Part shown: positions 28,921 through 38,180 of the stretch, piece by piece
Numbering within the stretch: position 1 is the first letter of the stretch
How the letters are laid out: each line of letters starts with the position of its first letter
Assembly: GCF_008634025.1 (NCBI RefSeq)
Contig: NZ_PDCM01000002.1
Span: 1,116,001 to 1,180,000, forward strand
Source: Streptomyces albofaciens JCM 4342
Lineage (GTDB): Bacteria > Actinomycetota > Actinomycetes > Streptomycetales > Streptomycetaceae
Length of the DNA: 64,000 nt
Reading direction: 5' to 3'
Position numbers and translations under genes: made by a program
The notes under the pieces: model-generated
What the model was told of the DNA's origin: nothing
The model's database searches: none
Seen by the model: only the letters and a program-made list of their open reading frames with translations

Positions 28921-30785
28921 CCAGGGCCCCGGACGTGCGGGACACCGGTGCGGAGGCCGGTTCCCCGGGCACGGACTTCTCCTTCTCGGACACGGTCGCC
29001 GGAACCGTGGTGGACCTCGGCAGCGACTGGATCCGCCTGCGGTGCGTCGACGGCCGCCCGCTGACCCTGCGCCTGACCGGTGCCACCTCCGCGCAGCTGC
29101 TGCGCAACCTCGGCGCGCCGTACGAGGACGTCTCGGGCCGGCTGCACGAGGTGCTGCGCCCGGGTCGGTTCCTGTTCAGTCACGGCCCGGTCCACGCCGA
29201 GCGCGAAGGGGGCTTCTCCTACCAGGCCGGGCACCTGACGGTGGCGGGTGAGGGCGGCCGGGCGTTCGCCTTCGAGACCCCCGGCTGGTGGGTGGAGCAG
29301 CTGCGGCAGCTGGCGCGCTTCTACCGGCGTGCCCAGTTCGGCACCGGACCGGCCGACTTCGACCACTACCGTACGGAGATCCGTGCCGGCGGCGGCCGGA
29401 GCGGTCACCACGTCCAGGAGACGGACACCATCTCGCGACTGGTCTACGGTATGGCGACCGCCTTCATGATGACCGGCGACGAGGACTTCCTGGAGGTCGC
29501 CGAGCGGGGATCGCGGTACCTGCACGACCATCTGCGCTTCCACGACCCGGAATCCGGGGTGCTGTACTGGTACCACGGCGTGGACCGGTCCGGGAGCCGC
29601 GAACGCAAGCTGTTCGCCTCCGAGTTCGGCGACGACCACCAGGCCGTCCCCGCCTATGAGCAGATCTACGCCCTGGTCGGGCTGACCCAGACCTACCGGG
29701 TCACCGGCGACCCGCGGCTGCTGCACGACATCGAAGGCACCGTGCGGCTCTTCGAGCGGCACTTCGCCGACCGTCTCCTGGGCGGCCACTACTCCCACAT
29801 CGATCCGGTGAGCCTGAGCCCGCACGACCCCGCGCTGGGGGGCAACCGCTCCCGCAAGAACTGGAACTCCATCGGCGACCACGCCCCCGCCTACCTGATC
29901 AACCTGTATCTGGCGACGGGCGAGGAACGCCATGCCCGCATGCTGGAGCACACCTTCGACATGATCACCGCCCATATGCCGGACCCGGACAGCCCGTTCG
30001 TCCAGGAGCGCTTCCACGGCGACTGGAGCCCGGACCGCACGTGGGGCTGGCAGCGGGACCGTGCGGTCGTCGGGCACAACCTGAAGATCGCCTGGAACCT
30101 GACCCGCATGCACGGTCTGCTGCCCAAGCCCCAGTACCGGGACCTGGCGCACCGGCTGGCCCGGCGGCTGCCCGCCGTCGGGCGCGACCGGCGGCGCGGC
30201 GGCTGGTACGACCTGCTGGAACGCCGGCCCGACGCACACGGGCGGCACGCCTTCGTCTGGCACGACCGCAAGGCGTGGTGGCAGCAGGAGCAGGCGGTCC
30301 TGGCCTATCTGATCCTGGCGGGGCACACCGGCGACGCCCGGTTCCTGGAGCAGGCGCGCGAGGCGGCCGCGTTCTACAACGCCTTCTTCCTCGACCACGA
30401 CGAGGGAGGTGTCCACGCCACCGTCACCGCCCAGGGCATCCCGTATCTCGTCGGCAACGAGCGCCTCAAGGGAAGCCACGCCATGAGCATGTACCACACG
30501 GCCGAGCTGTGTTACCTCGCGGAGGTGTACACGCGGCTGCTCAACGAGCACGAGCCCCTGGAGCTGTGGTTCCGTCCCCACCAGGGGGCGCGGTACCCGC
30601 AGAACGTGCTGCGCGTCGCACCCGACCTGCTGCCCCCCGACCGGGTCCGGCTGGACCGGGTCTCCGTCAACGGCATGCCGTACCACGATTTCGACCCCGA
30701 GGCCCTCGCCGTCGCCCTGCCGGCCGGTGAGGAGCGGCTGACCGTGCGGGTGCGCCTCGTTCCGGTACGGGAGGACCGGCGATGA
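28917..30785 (+). CDS. AGE-family (N-acylglucosamine 2-epimerase-like) protein with N-terminal beta domain
   Basis: 622 residues, GTG start overlapping the upstream stop. Residues about 1-110 form a beta-rich domain of unknown type (AGTVVDLGSDWIRLRCVDG). From about 125 the sequence is an (alpha/alpha)6-barrel of the AGE superfamily: SRLVYGMATAFMMTGDEDFL, QAVPAYEQIYALVGLTQTYR, VGHNLKIAWNLTRMHGL with the conserved His, and KAWWQQEQAVLAYLILAG. AGE enzymes epimerise or isomerise sugars such as GlcNAc, mannose or cellobiose by proton abstraction with His. The target sugar is unknown. The C-terminal 70 residues look like a small beta domain. It overlaps the downstream GlgX by 4 bp. Confidence 0.85.
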   Translation: MTRAPDVRDTGAEAGSPGTDFSFSDTVAGTVVDLGSDWIRLRCVDGRPLTLRLTGATSAQLLRNLGAPYEDVSGRLHEVLRPGRFLFSHGPVHAEREGGFSYQAGHLTVAGEGGRAFAFETPGWWVEQLRQLARFYRRAQFGTGPADFDHYRTEIRAGGGRSGHHVQETDTISRLVYGMATAFMMTGDEDFLEVAERGSRYLHDHLRFHDPESGVLYWYHGVDRSGSRERKLFASEFGDDHQAVPAYEQIYALVGLTQTYRVTGDPRLLHDIEGTVRLFERHFADRLLGGHYSHIDPVSLSPHDPALGGNRSRKNWNSIGDHAPAYLINLYLATGEERHARMLEHTFDMITAHMPDPDSPFVQERFHGDWSPDRTWGWQRDRAVVGHNLKIAWNLTRMHGLLPKPQYRDLAHRLARRLPAVGRDRRRGGWYDLLERRPDAHGRHAFVWHDRKAWWQQEQAVLAYLILAGHTGDARFLEQAREAAAFYNAFFLDHDEGGVHATVTAQGIPYLVGNERLKGSHAMSMYHTAELCYLAEVYTRLLNEHEPLELWFRPHQGARYPQNVLRVAPDLLPPDRVRLDRVSVNGMPYHDFDPEALAVALPAGEERLTVRVRLVPVREDRR

Positions 30786-32845
30786 GGGCTGCCGTGCCCG
30801 TGCGGGGAGCGCTGCGTGTGGGCCCGGGCGCCGCGACGCCGCTCGGCGCGCACCCGGTTCCCGGCGGCATCCGCTTCGCGGTCTCCGCCCCGCGGGCCGA
30901 GGCCGTCCATCTGCTGCTCACGGTGGGGGACGCGGAGTGGGAGATCCCCTTCCCGCGGGCTCACCGCACCGGGGCGGTCTTCACGATGACGGTCCACGGC
31001 CTGGAGCCGGGGCCGGTGCGGTACGCCTACCGGGTCTTCGGCGCCGGCGAGGAGGAGGGGAAGACGGTGCCGGTCGACCCGTACGCCCGGCGTCTGGTGG
31101 GCGCGGAACACTGGGGCCGGCGTCCGGAGTACCGTTCCGCGCTGCCGTCCGCCGCCTCCGGGGACTTCGCCTGGGGCGAGGACCGGCGGCCCGGCATCGC
31201 GCCGCAGGACCTGGTCGTCTACGAGGTTCACGTCCGCGGCTTCACCCGGCACCCCAGCGCGCGCGTGCCCGCACCCGGCACCTACGCGGCACTGCGGGAG
31301 AAGATCCCCTACCTGCGGGAGCTGGGGATCAACTGCGTGGAGCTGCTGCCGGTCTTCGAGTTCGACGAGACGGACAACACCTTCCACGCACCGGACACCG
31401 GGGCGCCGCTGCGGAACTACTGGGGCTACAACCCCGTGAGCTTCTTCGCGCCCAAGGCCGGTTACGCCGCCGAACCGGCGGAAGCCGCCCGGGAACTGAA
31501 GGAACTCGTGCGGGAACTGCACCGGGCCGGCATCGAAATCATCCTGGACGTGGTCTTCAACCACACCGGTGAGGGCGGGCCCGCCGGCCCGGCACTGGGC
31601 TTCCGCGGCCTGGACGAGGACGCCTTCTACCTGCGGGCGGCCGACGGGAGCTATCTGAACCTGACGGCGACCGGGAACACCGTCAACGGCGCCCACCCGC
31701 GCACCGGTTCGCTGATCCTGGAGAGCCTGCGGTACTGGGCCCACGAGTTCCACGTCGACGGCTTCCGCTTCGACATGGCCCCGATTCTGGCGCGCGGCCG
31801 GGAGGGCGCCTTGCAGGACCGCCCGTACCTCCTCGAAGCGATCGCGGAGGACCCGGTGCTCGCCGACTGCAAGCTGATCGCCGAGGCGACCGACGCCACC
31901 GGCGCCGACCTGGTCGGCGCCTTCCCCGCCTTCGGCCGCTGGATGGAGTGGAACGGGCGGTTCCGGGACACCGTACGGCGGTTCCTCACCGGCCGCCCGG
32001 GCACCGCCGCCGATCTGGCCCTGCGCCTGACGGGCTCCCCCGACCTGTTCCCCGACCGCGGCCCGGCCGCCTCGGTGAACTATGTGACCTGCCACGACGG
32101 CTTCACCCTCGCCGACTGGTCCGCCTACGACCGCCCGCACAACGAGGCGAACGGCGAGGGCGGGGCGGACGGCATCGCCGACAACGACAGCTGGAACTGC
32201 GGGGCCGAGGGGCCCAGTGCCGATCCGGTCGTACGGCGGCTCCGGCGACGCCAGGCGCGGAACGCCTTCCTGCTGCTGCTCCTGAGCCAAGGGGTGCCGA
32301 TGTTCCCCGCGGGGGACGAATTCGGCCGGACCCAGCGGGGAAACAACAACGCCTACAGCCAGGACACCGCGTGGAACTGGGTGGACTGGGGGCTGCGCGA
32401 GCGCGAGGCGGACCTGTTCACCTTCGTCCGCCGGTGCCTGGCCTTCCGCCGCGCGCACCCGCTGCTGCGGCGCGCCCGGTTCCCGGCGGACGGGACGCCC
32501 GCCGGCTGGGTCCACCCCCCGGTCAGCTGGCACGGCCGGCGCCCGTGGGAACCGGACTGGTCCGCCCACTCGCTGCTCCTGTGCGCCTTGCTGTACGAGC
32601 GGACCGCGCGGGGCGAGGACGACGCCGTCTTCCTGGCCGCCAACTCCCACGACCACCCGATGACGGTCGAGCCGCCCCCCGCGCCCGCGGGGACGCGCTG
32701 GCACGTCTTCGCCGACAGTGCCGCCGACGGCGTGGGCGCGCACCCGCCGGGCGAGGAGGAACCGCTGGAGCCCGCCGGCCCCCTGTCCGTGGCCGAGCAC
32801 TCCCTCGTGGTGCTCACCGCCCTGCCGACCGGAAGGAACAACTGA
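30782..32845 (+). CDS. glgX: GlgX/TreX-type glycogen debranching enzyme (GH13_11, second copy)
   Basis: 687 residues. A CBM48-like N-terminus (GGIRFAVSAPRAEAVHLLL) precedes the barrel: IILDVVFNHTGEGG, GFRFDMAPILA with nucleophile D331, LIAEATDATGA with acid/base E368, and TCHDGFTLADW with D439. RGNNNAYSQD is the lid motif. The WD after LIAEP in the first copy is replaced by ATD here, so substrate contacts may differ. Start ATG overlaps the AGE stop (ATGA). Its place in an operon with an epimerase and ThDP enzyme, rather than with glycogen genes, suggests a dedicated glucan or maltooligosaccharide substrate. Confidence 0.9.
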   Translation: MRAAVPVRGALRVGPGAATPLGAHPVPGGIRFAVSAPRAEAVHLLLTVGDAEWEIPFPRAHRTGAVFTMTVHGLEPGPVRYAYRVFGAGEEEGKTVPVDPYARRLVGAEHWGRRPEYRSALPSAASGDFAWGEDRRPGIAPQDLVVYEVHVRGFTRHPSARVPAPGTYAALREKIPYLRELGINCVELLPVFEFDETDNTFHAPDTGAPLRNYWGYNPVSFFAPKAGYAAEPAEAARELKELVRELHRAGIEIILDVVFNHTGEGGPAGPALGFRGLDEDAFYLRAADGSYLNLTATGNTVNGAHPRTGSLILESLRYWAHEFHVDGFRFDMAPILARGREGALQDRPYLLEAIAEDPVLADCKLIAEATDATGADLVGAFPAFGRWMEWNGRFRDTVRRFLTGRPGTAADLALRLTGSPDLFPDRGPAASVNYVTCHDGFTLADWSAYDRPHNEANGEGGADGIADNDSWNCGAEGPSADPVVRRLRRRQARNAFLLLLLSQGVPMFPAGDEFGRTQRGNNNAYSQDTAWNWVDWGLREREADLFTFVRRCLAFRRAHPLLRRARFPADGTPAGWVHPPVSWHGRRPWEPDWSAHSLLLCALLYERTARGEDDAVFLAANSHDHPMTVEPPPAPAGTRWHVFADSAADGVGAHPPGEEEPLEPAGPLSVAEHSLVVLTALPTGRNN

Positions 32846-33189
32846 TGGCATGTGAGGCCTACCTGGGCTTTTCAGACGGCACCGTCCTGCTGACCGTGGT
32901 GGGCGCGGTGACCGACGAGAACGTTCCCGTGCTCCGCTCGCTCGTCGACCGGGCGGTGGCCCGTGGCCCCCGGCGGCTGGTCGTCCGCGCGCAGGAACTC
33001 ACCTCGATCACGCCGGGCGGTGTGCGCTGTCTCGCCCTGGCGCAGCAGCGCCTGTCCGCACGGGCCGATGTGCTCGTGGACGGGGCGCGGCCCGCGATCC
33101 GCGAAGCACTGCGCCAGGGCGGACTGGAGCCGACCGTGGCCTACGTCGACCGGCTTCCGCCGTTCTCAGGGGAGGGCGGTGCCGGGTAG
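32845..33189 (+). CDS. STAS-domain protein (anti-sigma-factor-antagonist-like)
   Basis: 114 residues, ATG overlapping the glgX stop (TGATG) with GGAAGGAA before it. The fold pattern is of a STAS domain: VLLTVVGAVTDENVPVLRSLVDRAV, then RRLVVRAQELTSITPGGVRCLALAQQ and ADVLVDGARPAI. In SpoIIAA-type antagonists the phospho-Ser sits in a DSSGLG-like loop; here the loop is TSITPGG, where Pro takes its place, so phosphorylation control may be lost or moved to the neighbouring Ser or Thr. It is the last gene of the operon and its stop lies inside a terminator hairpin. A regulatory role linking the operon to a stress-sigma network is possible. Confidence 0.7.
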   Translation: MACEAYLGFSDGTVLLTVVGAVTDENVPVLRSLVDRAVARGPRRLVVRAQELTSITPGGVRCLALAQQRLSARADVLVDGARPAIREALRQGGLEPTVAYVDRLPPFSGEGGAG

Positions 33190-33239
33190 GTGCGCCTGCC
33201 CGGCACCGCCCCTCCGGGCGGCGGCCGGCGCCGCCGCCC
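33175..33239. terminator. double hairpin terminating the DJ-1/ThDP/GlgX operon
   Basis: GGCGGTGCCGGG (33175-33186) pairs with CCCGGCACCGCC (33199-33210); the loop contains the TAG stop of the STAS gene. A second perfect stem, GGGCGGCGGC with GCCGCCGCCC (33216-33239), follows at once. It lies between convergent genes. Confidence 0.75.
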
Positions 33240-33243
33240 GGGG

Positions 33244-34062
33244 TCACCGCCGATAGCGTTCGACCACTTCGGCCAGTTCATCGAGACGGCGCAGGGTGTC
33301 GCTCTCGGGCATGCTCTCCAGGGCGAGCAGGGCCCGGTCCGCCCCGGCCTCGGCGAAGGCGGGCAAGGTCTCGACGTCGTTGCCGGGGACGGTGATGTTC
33401 GCCTTGTCCCGCCCCCGCCGGGCGAGTTCGGCCCGCACCTCGCGGATGTCGTCAGGGGTCACGTCGAGCGGCATCCAGCCGTCGCCGCGGGCGAGGAACC
33501 TGGCGCGGGCCGCCGGGCTGTGGCCGCCGATGTAGACCGGCGGGTGCGGCCGCTGCACGGGTTTCGGCCACATGTACACGGGGGCGAAGTCGACGTGCTT
33601 GCCGTGGTATTCGGCCTCCTCCTGGGTCCACAGCGCGCGTAACGCGTCGATCTGTTCGTCGAGCAGGGCGCCGCGGGTGGTGGGGTCGGTGCCGTGGTTG
33701 GACATCTCCTGCCGGTTCCAGCCCGTACCGACCCCCAGGAGCGCCCGCCCGCCGGAGAGCAGGTCGAGGGTGGCGACCTCCTTGGCGGTGTGGAGGGTGT
33801 CCCGCTGGATCAGCAGCGCGATGCCCGTACCCAGCAGCAGGCGCGTCGTCGCGGACGCCATCGCGGTCAGGGCGAGGAACGGGTCCAGGGTGCGGTGGAA
33901 TTTGCGCTCCAGCGCGGCGCCGTCCAGGGTTCGGCTCCCCACCGGGATGTGGGAGTGCTCGGCGAGGAAGACCGCGTCGAAGCCGCGTTCTTCCAGGGCC
34001 CGGCCCAGCGCGTCGGGGCGGATTCCCTCATCGGTCACGAAAGTCGAGATGGCGAACTCCAT
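33244..34062 (-). CDS. LLM-class F420-dependent oxidoreductase
   Basis: 272 residues, a TIM-barrel luciferase-like monooxygenase family member. Typical blocks are the N-terminal FAISTFVTDEGI, GFDAVFLAEHSHIP, LLLGTGIALLIQRD, and LLSGGRALLGVGTGWN followed by PPVYIGGHSPAARAR. Actinobacterial proteins of this kind usually bind coenzyme F420 or FMN; the cofactor is inferred from the family. It is convergent with the STAS gene and about 220 bp from a divergent LysR gene, its likely regulator. Confidence 0.88.
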   Translation of the reverse strand: MEFAISTFVTDEGIRPDALGRALEERGFDAVFLAEHSHIPVGSRTLDGAALERKFHRTLDPFLALTAMASATTRLLLGTGIALLIQRDTLHTAKEVATLDLLSGGRALLGVGTGWNRQEMSNHGTDPTTRGALLDEQIDALRALWTQEEAEYHGKHVDFAPVYMWPKPVQRPHPPVYIGGHSPAARARFLARGDGWMPLDVTPDDIREVRAELARRGRDKANITVPGNDVETLPAFAEAGADRALLALESMPESDTLRRLDELAEVVERYRR

Positions 34063-34282
34063 GCGCCCAGTGAACCACCCGGCCCGGTGGCCGAACGGGG
34101 CTTCCCTGGCCGCCGCGGCGCGCGTACCGCCGCTTCAGGTGTGCGAGGAGGTGTGCCGCGGTTGCACGTCAGGACACCGCTGCGGGACGGTGGAGCCGGT
34201 ACGAGTGTCCTGGAGCGTGACGTGCCGCCGCGCCGGCGGTCCGTGGCGGTTCCGGTGGGGAATCCGTGGGGTGGGAGGAGCG

Positions 34283-35230
34283 ATGGACTTCCGGGAGATC
34301 GAATGCTTCCTCAACCTGGCGGAGGAGCTGCACTTCGGCCGGACGGCACAGCGGATGATGGTCTCGCAGGCACGGGTGAGCCAGCTGACCCGTTCTCTCG
34401 AACGGCGGGTGGGAGGCCCGCTGTTCGAGCGCACGACGCGGGCCGTACGGCTCACCGCGCTGGGCGCGTCCCTGCGGGAGCGGATCGCCCCCGCCTTCCA
34501 GGAGATGCACGACGCGATCGGTGAGGCGCGTGCGCGCGCCCGCCGTGTCGACGGCGGTCTCCGGGTCGGTTTCCTGTGCGCGACGATGGTGGTGCCCGAA
34601 GTGGTCCGGCAGTTCCGCGCGCGGTACCCCGACTGCGCGGCCGAACTGCGGGAGGTGCACATCGCCGACCCGCTCGGTCCGCTGCGGCGCGAAGAGGTCG
34701 ACGTGCTCAGCCACTGGCTTCCGGTGCGGGAGGACGACCTCCAGGTCGGGCCGACGATGTCCACGGAGCCGCGCACGCTCGCGGTGCCGCTCGGGCACCC
34801 GCTGGCCGCCCGGGAGTCCATCTCGGTGGAGCAGTTGGCGGGCGAGCAGGTCTTCTCCGCCGCCGGCAACGCGCCGCGCTACTGGTGGGACGCGCAGTCC
34901 CCGCCGCGCACCCCGTCGGGCAAGCCGATCCACCGTGGCCACCCGGTGGCCACGGTGCACGAAGTGCTGTCGCTGGTCGCCGCGGGGCAGGGCCTCGCGC
35001 CGATGGTCCAGTCCACCGCGGACTTCTACGCCCGCCCGGACGTGGCGTTCGTCCCGATCCACGACCTGCCGCCCGCCGATGTCGCCCTGGTACGGCGGAA
35101 GTCGGACCGCAGGCCCGCCGTGGAGGCCTTCCTCGCGATGGCCGCGCAGTACGTACGGGAGCGACGCCGGCAGCCCGCCGCCCCGCGCCCGGAGGCGGCA
35201 GCGGTGCGGGACACCGTCGGCTCCGGCTGA
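34283..35230 (+). CDS. LysR-family transcriptional regulator
   Basis: 315 residues from the ATG at 34283 after GGGAGGAG; the open frame extends far upstream but only this start gives the standard N-terminus. The winged helix-turn-helix is LHFGRTAQRMMVSQARVSQL with PLFERTTR after it. The effector domain begins at about residue 90 (LRVGFLCATMVVPEVVRQFR) and has the usual LysR substrate-binding fold. It is divergent from the F420-type oxidoreductase and convergent with a flavin monooxygenase, so either may be its target. Confidence 0.9.
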   Translation: MDFREIECFLNLAEELHFGRTAQRMMVSQARVSQLTRSLERRVGGPLFERTTRAVRLTALGASLRERIAPAFQEMHDAIGEARARARRVDGGLRVGFLCATMVVPEVVRQFRARYPDCAAELREVHIADPLGPLRREEVDVLSHWLPVREDDLQVGPTMSTEPRTLAVPLGHPLAARESISVEQLAGEQVFSAAGNAPRYWWDAQSPPRTPSGKPIHRGHPVATVHEVLSLVAAGQGLAPMVQSTADFYARPDVAFVPIHDLPPADVALVRRKSDRRPAVEAFLAMAAQYVRERRRQPAAPRPEAAAVRDTVGSG

Positions 35231-35320
35231 GCCCGGCCGCCGGGGCCGGTACGGCACGCGTATCGGCTGCCGTCCGCCCCGGCGGGCCGTTGCCCCGCTA
35301 CGGCGCTTTCGCGCGAGACC

Positions 35321-36676
35321 TCAGGCGGACGCCCGCAGTCCCAGTGCGTGTCGCAGCACGCGCAGGACGATGCGCGGCCGCCGCAGGGCGTCGGGGCGCT
35401 CCAGCAGGCCCACGACGCGCATATAGGCGCCGGCCACCTCGCCGTCCCTGGTGGCCGCGGCCTGGACGCGCCGCGTGTACGCCTGGAGCAGCCGGGTCCG
35501 CAGCGTGCGCGGCCCTTCCACTCCCGGGAAGCGGAGGTCGGAGACGGTCATCAGGCCCCAGGTGCCGTCGGTCACCTCCCGCGCGATGTCCCGGAAGTAC
35601 GCCGACGGCCGCAGCGGCCCGTGCGCGCGCAGGTGCCGGCGCAGCACCAGCGCGCTCAGCGCGGCGACCGTCATGCCCTGGGCGTAGACCGGGTTGAAGC
35701 TGCACACGGCGTCCCCGAGGACCACCAGCCCGTCGGGGAACCGGTCCATGCGCTCGTAGTAGCGCCGCAGGCTGGTCGGGAACCGGTAGCGCACCGGCTC
35801 GTCCAACGGCTCGGCGTCCTTGATCACCTGGTGGATGTCCGGCTTCGACAGCGAGCGGATGAAGCGCAGGAACCCCGCGGACTCGGTGGGCGGGTGGTCG
35901 CCCAGGATGCCGTAGCCGGTGACGATGATCCGGTCCCCGTCGATACGGCCGAGCGCCGCACCGCGCGGCAGTTCCCGGGAGGCCACGTCGTTGATGGCGA
36001 TGTCGCCGTCCGGGAGTTCGCCGGGGATCCGGAAGTGCTGGCTGGTGTAGCCGAGCCCGATGTTCAGGCGCTCCTCGGCCACCTGCGGGTAGCCCAGCTC
36101 CCGGAGCCAGGCGGGTGTGCGCGAGGCCCGCCCGGTGGCGTCGACGACCACCGCGGCCGTCAGGGTCTCCTCCTCGCCCTGGCCGTCCCCGGGCAGGACC
36201 CGCACTCCGGTGACCCGGGTGCGGTCCGGGGTGGTGTCGAGGCCGAGGACGTTGTGCCCTTCCCGGAAGGTGACGTTGGGCAGGTCCGCCACCCTCTCGC
36301 GGAGGTGGCGCTCCAGGAACGGCCGGCTCGCGGTCACCGCGGTCAGCCGCGACGCGGGGCGGCTCAGCTGCCTGCCGTTGACGATCCACGAGACGTTCTC
36401 CAGTACGTCCCCGATGCCCGCGCCGTCGGCGGCCATCGCGTCGACGAGGCCGGGGAACAGGTCCTCCGCGATGCGCAGGCCACGGGCCTGCAAGGCGTGC
36501 GAGTGCTGCCCCTGGGGCACGCCACGCCGCGGCGTGCGGACTCCCGTCACCCGGTCGCGGTCGACCAGCACGACTTCCGCGAACTCGTCCGCGAGCACCC
36601 GCGCCGCGAAGAGGCCTCCGATACCCGCGCCGAGCACGACGGCGCGCTGTCCCACATCAGTCTGCACAAGGCTCAC
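35321..36676 (-). CDS. FAD-dependent oxidoreductase/monooxygenase (PHBH-fold)
   Basis: About 451 residues. RAVVLGAGIGGLFAARVLAD binds the ADP of FAD; HALQARGLRIAEDLFPG and TAAVVVDATGRASRTPAWL are typical of class A hydroxylases; GLVVLGDAVCSFNPVYAQGM is the GD motif. The Cys and Asn-Pro after it are common in tailoring monooxygenases of natural-product clusters. The start is uncertain: GTG at 36676, 36667 or 36655 all keep the Rossmann motif, none has a strong ribosome-binding site, and the frame is open further upstream to 36808. The substrate is unknown. Nearby regulators and exporters suggest specialised metabolism. Confidence 0.85.
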   Translation of the reverse strand: MSLVQTDVGQRAVVLGAGIGGLFAARVLADEFAEVVLVDRDRVTGVRTPRRGVPQGQHSHALQARGLRIAEDLFPGLVDAMAADGAGIGDVLENVSWIVNGRQLSRPASRLTAVTASRPFLERHLRERVADLPNVTFREGHNVLGLDTTPDRTRVTGVRVLPGDGQGEEETLTAAVVVDATGRASRTPAWLRELGYPQVAEERLNIGLGYTSQHFRIPGELPDGDIAINDVASRELPRGAALGRIDGDRIIVTGYGILGDHPPTESAGFLRFIRSLSKPDIHQVIKDAEPLDEPVRYRFPTSLRRYYERMDRFPDGLVVLGDAVCSFNPVYAQGMTVAALSALVLRRHLRAHGPLRPSAYFRDIAREVTDGTWGLMTVSDLRFPGVEGPRTLRTRLLQAYTRRVQAAATRDGEVAGAYMRVVGLLERPDALRRPRIVLRVLRHALGLRASA

Positions 36677-37071
36677 CCATTTCGTCGGTCGGTCGTCGTC
36701 CCGCTCTTGCTTTCGCGTGTCGCTTTCCGGGACTTGTGGCGGATTCAGTGGAACAGCCGCGCCTTTCAGCGGCCAGGAAATGTGGCGCCGCATTGCCCAC
36801 TCCGGCAACTCGACCGGGAATGCGCGGCCGGAGCGCCGCTCCGGTTTCCCGTCGCCGCCCGATGGCCGGACCCGGGTATTTCGTCAAGTTCGCCGAGTCG
36901 GCGTCCCCCGGGCGGCGATGCTTGCCGCCCGCGGCGCGGCGCCGGTTGACTGAACACCGGAGCGGCCCAGGACATATCGCGCCTTGCGGTATTCCGTATC
37001 CCTGGAGGCCGCCGAGCGTTTCGCCCGACGTTTCGCCCGGCGGTTCTCCGATTCCGCGAAAGGAACTCGTC
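36677..37071. promoter_or_regulatory. divergent intergenic region upstream of the ankyrin operon
   Basis: About 395 bp between the flavin monooxygenase (minus) and the ankyrin gene (plus), with no supported gene. An open frame runs across it into the ankyrin gene, but the AAAGGA site at 37059-37064 fixes the ankyrin start at its right end. Confidence 0.5.
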
Positions 37072-38121
37072 ATGCACAGCTCTCTCATCGACGCGGTACG
37101 CCGCCGTGACGCGGACCACGTGAGCGCGATCCTGCGCTCGGGCGCCGATCCCAACGTCCGGGAACAGGCGACCGGCCTGCCGGTGCTGGCGATAGCCGCA
37201 GGTCAGGGAAGCTCGGCTGTGGTACGTCACCTGCTGGGCGCCGGTGCCGACGTCCACGCCGTGGACAGCCGCGGTGGTACCACCGCCCTCCACAAGGCCG
37301 TACAGGGCGGCGACCTGGAAACCGTGCGCCTGCTGGTGGAGGCCGGTTCTTTCATCGACGCGGCGGGTCCCACCACGGGGCACACGCCTTTGATGGACGC
37401 CCTCTGGTACAAGTGGCCCGACATCGTGGAATATCTGCTGGAGCAGAACGCGATGGTGAATCTGGAAACCCACTACGGTTTTTCGCTGCGGGAGCGCGTC
37501 GAATACGAGCTGGGGGCCAACAGCGAGGGCACGGAACGGCAGAAGCTGCTCGCCATCGCCGACGCGATGCGCCGGCGCATCGAGAAGGACGAGCGGGCAG
37601 CGGCGGGGCAGGCGCTGATGCGTGCGGTCACCGAAGGAAATCTCGCCGAGGTGGAGCGACTGCTGAAGCGGAATGCCGATGTCGACGAGGTGTCACCCGT
37701 CGTCAATGGATTCAACGACGGGCACACACCGCTGCTCGTCGCGGCGCGGGACGGACATGCCGACATCGCCCGGGCGCTGATCGCCGCGGGCGCCGACGTC
37801 AATGCCGTCGAGCCGACCTTCGGCGCGGTGCCGCTGCACAAGGCGGTGTACATGGGCCACGCCGACATCACCGGGCTCCTGGTCCGCGCCCCGGGGACCG
37901 ACATCGACCATCAGGGCGCGACCAACGGCTACACCCCGCTCCACGACGCCCTGTGGCACGGCCACGAGGAGTGCGCGCGGGTGCTCCTCGACGCCGGCGC
38001 CCGCACCGACCTCCTCGGGCACGACAGCAGGACGGCTCGGGACATCGCCGTCGGTGTCTTCGGCCCCGGTCACCGCATCGTGCGGGAGATCGAGGCCGCG
38101 GCCGTCCGCGCCCGGGCGTGA
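37072..38121 (+). CDS. ankyrin-repeat protein (349 aa)
   Basis: About eight ankyrin repeats fill most of the protein, for example VLAIAAGQGSSAVVRHLLGA, TTALHKAVQGGDLETVRLLV, HTPLLVAARDGHADIARALI and YTPLHDALWHGHEECARVLL. There is a helical break at about 135-185 between two repeat blocks. No signal peptide or membrane helix, so it is cytoplasmic. Ankyrin proteins mediate protein-protein contacts. It lies 59 bp before a ferredoxin gene and reductase in what looks like one transcript, so a scaffold for an electron-transfer partner is possible. Confidence 0.85.
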   Translation: MHSSLIDAVRRRDADHVSAILRSGADPNVREQATGLPVLAIAAGQGSSAVVRHLLGAGADVHAVDSRGGTTALHKAVQGGDLETVRLLVEAGSFIDAAGPTTGHTPLMDALWYKWPDIVEYLLEQNAMVNLETHYGFSLRERVEYELGANSEGTERQKLLAIADAMRRRIEKDERAAAGQALMRAVTEGNLAEVERLLKRNADVDEVSPVVNGFNDGHTPLLVAARDGHADIARALIAAGADVNAVEPTFGAVPLHKAVYMGHADITGLLVRAPGTDIDHQGATNGYTPLHDALWHGHEECARVLLDAGARTDLLGHDSRTARDIAVGVFGPGHRIVREIEAAAVRARA

Positions 38122-38180
38122 CGGCGCCGCCGCCCCGACCGGGCGCGCCATCCGACCCTCCCTCCCCCAAGGACCTGATC

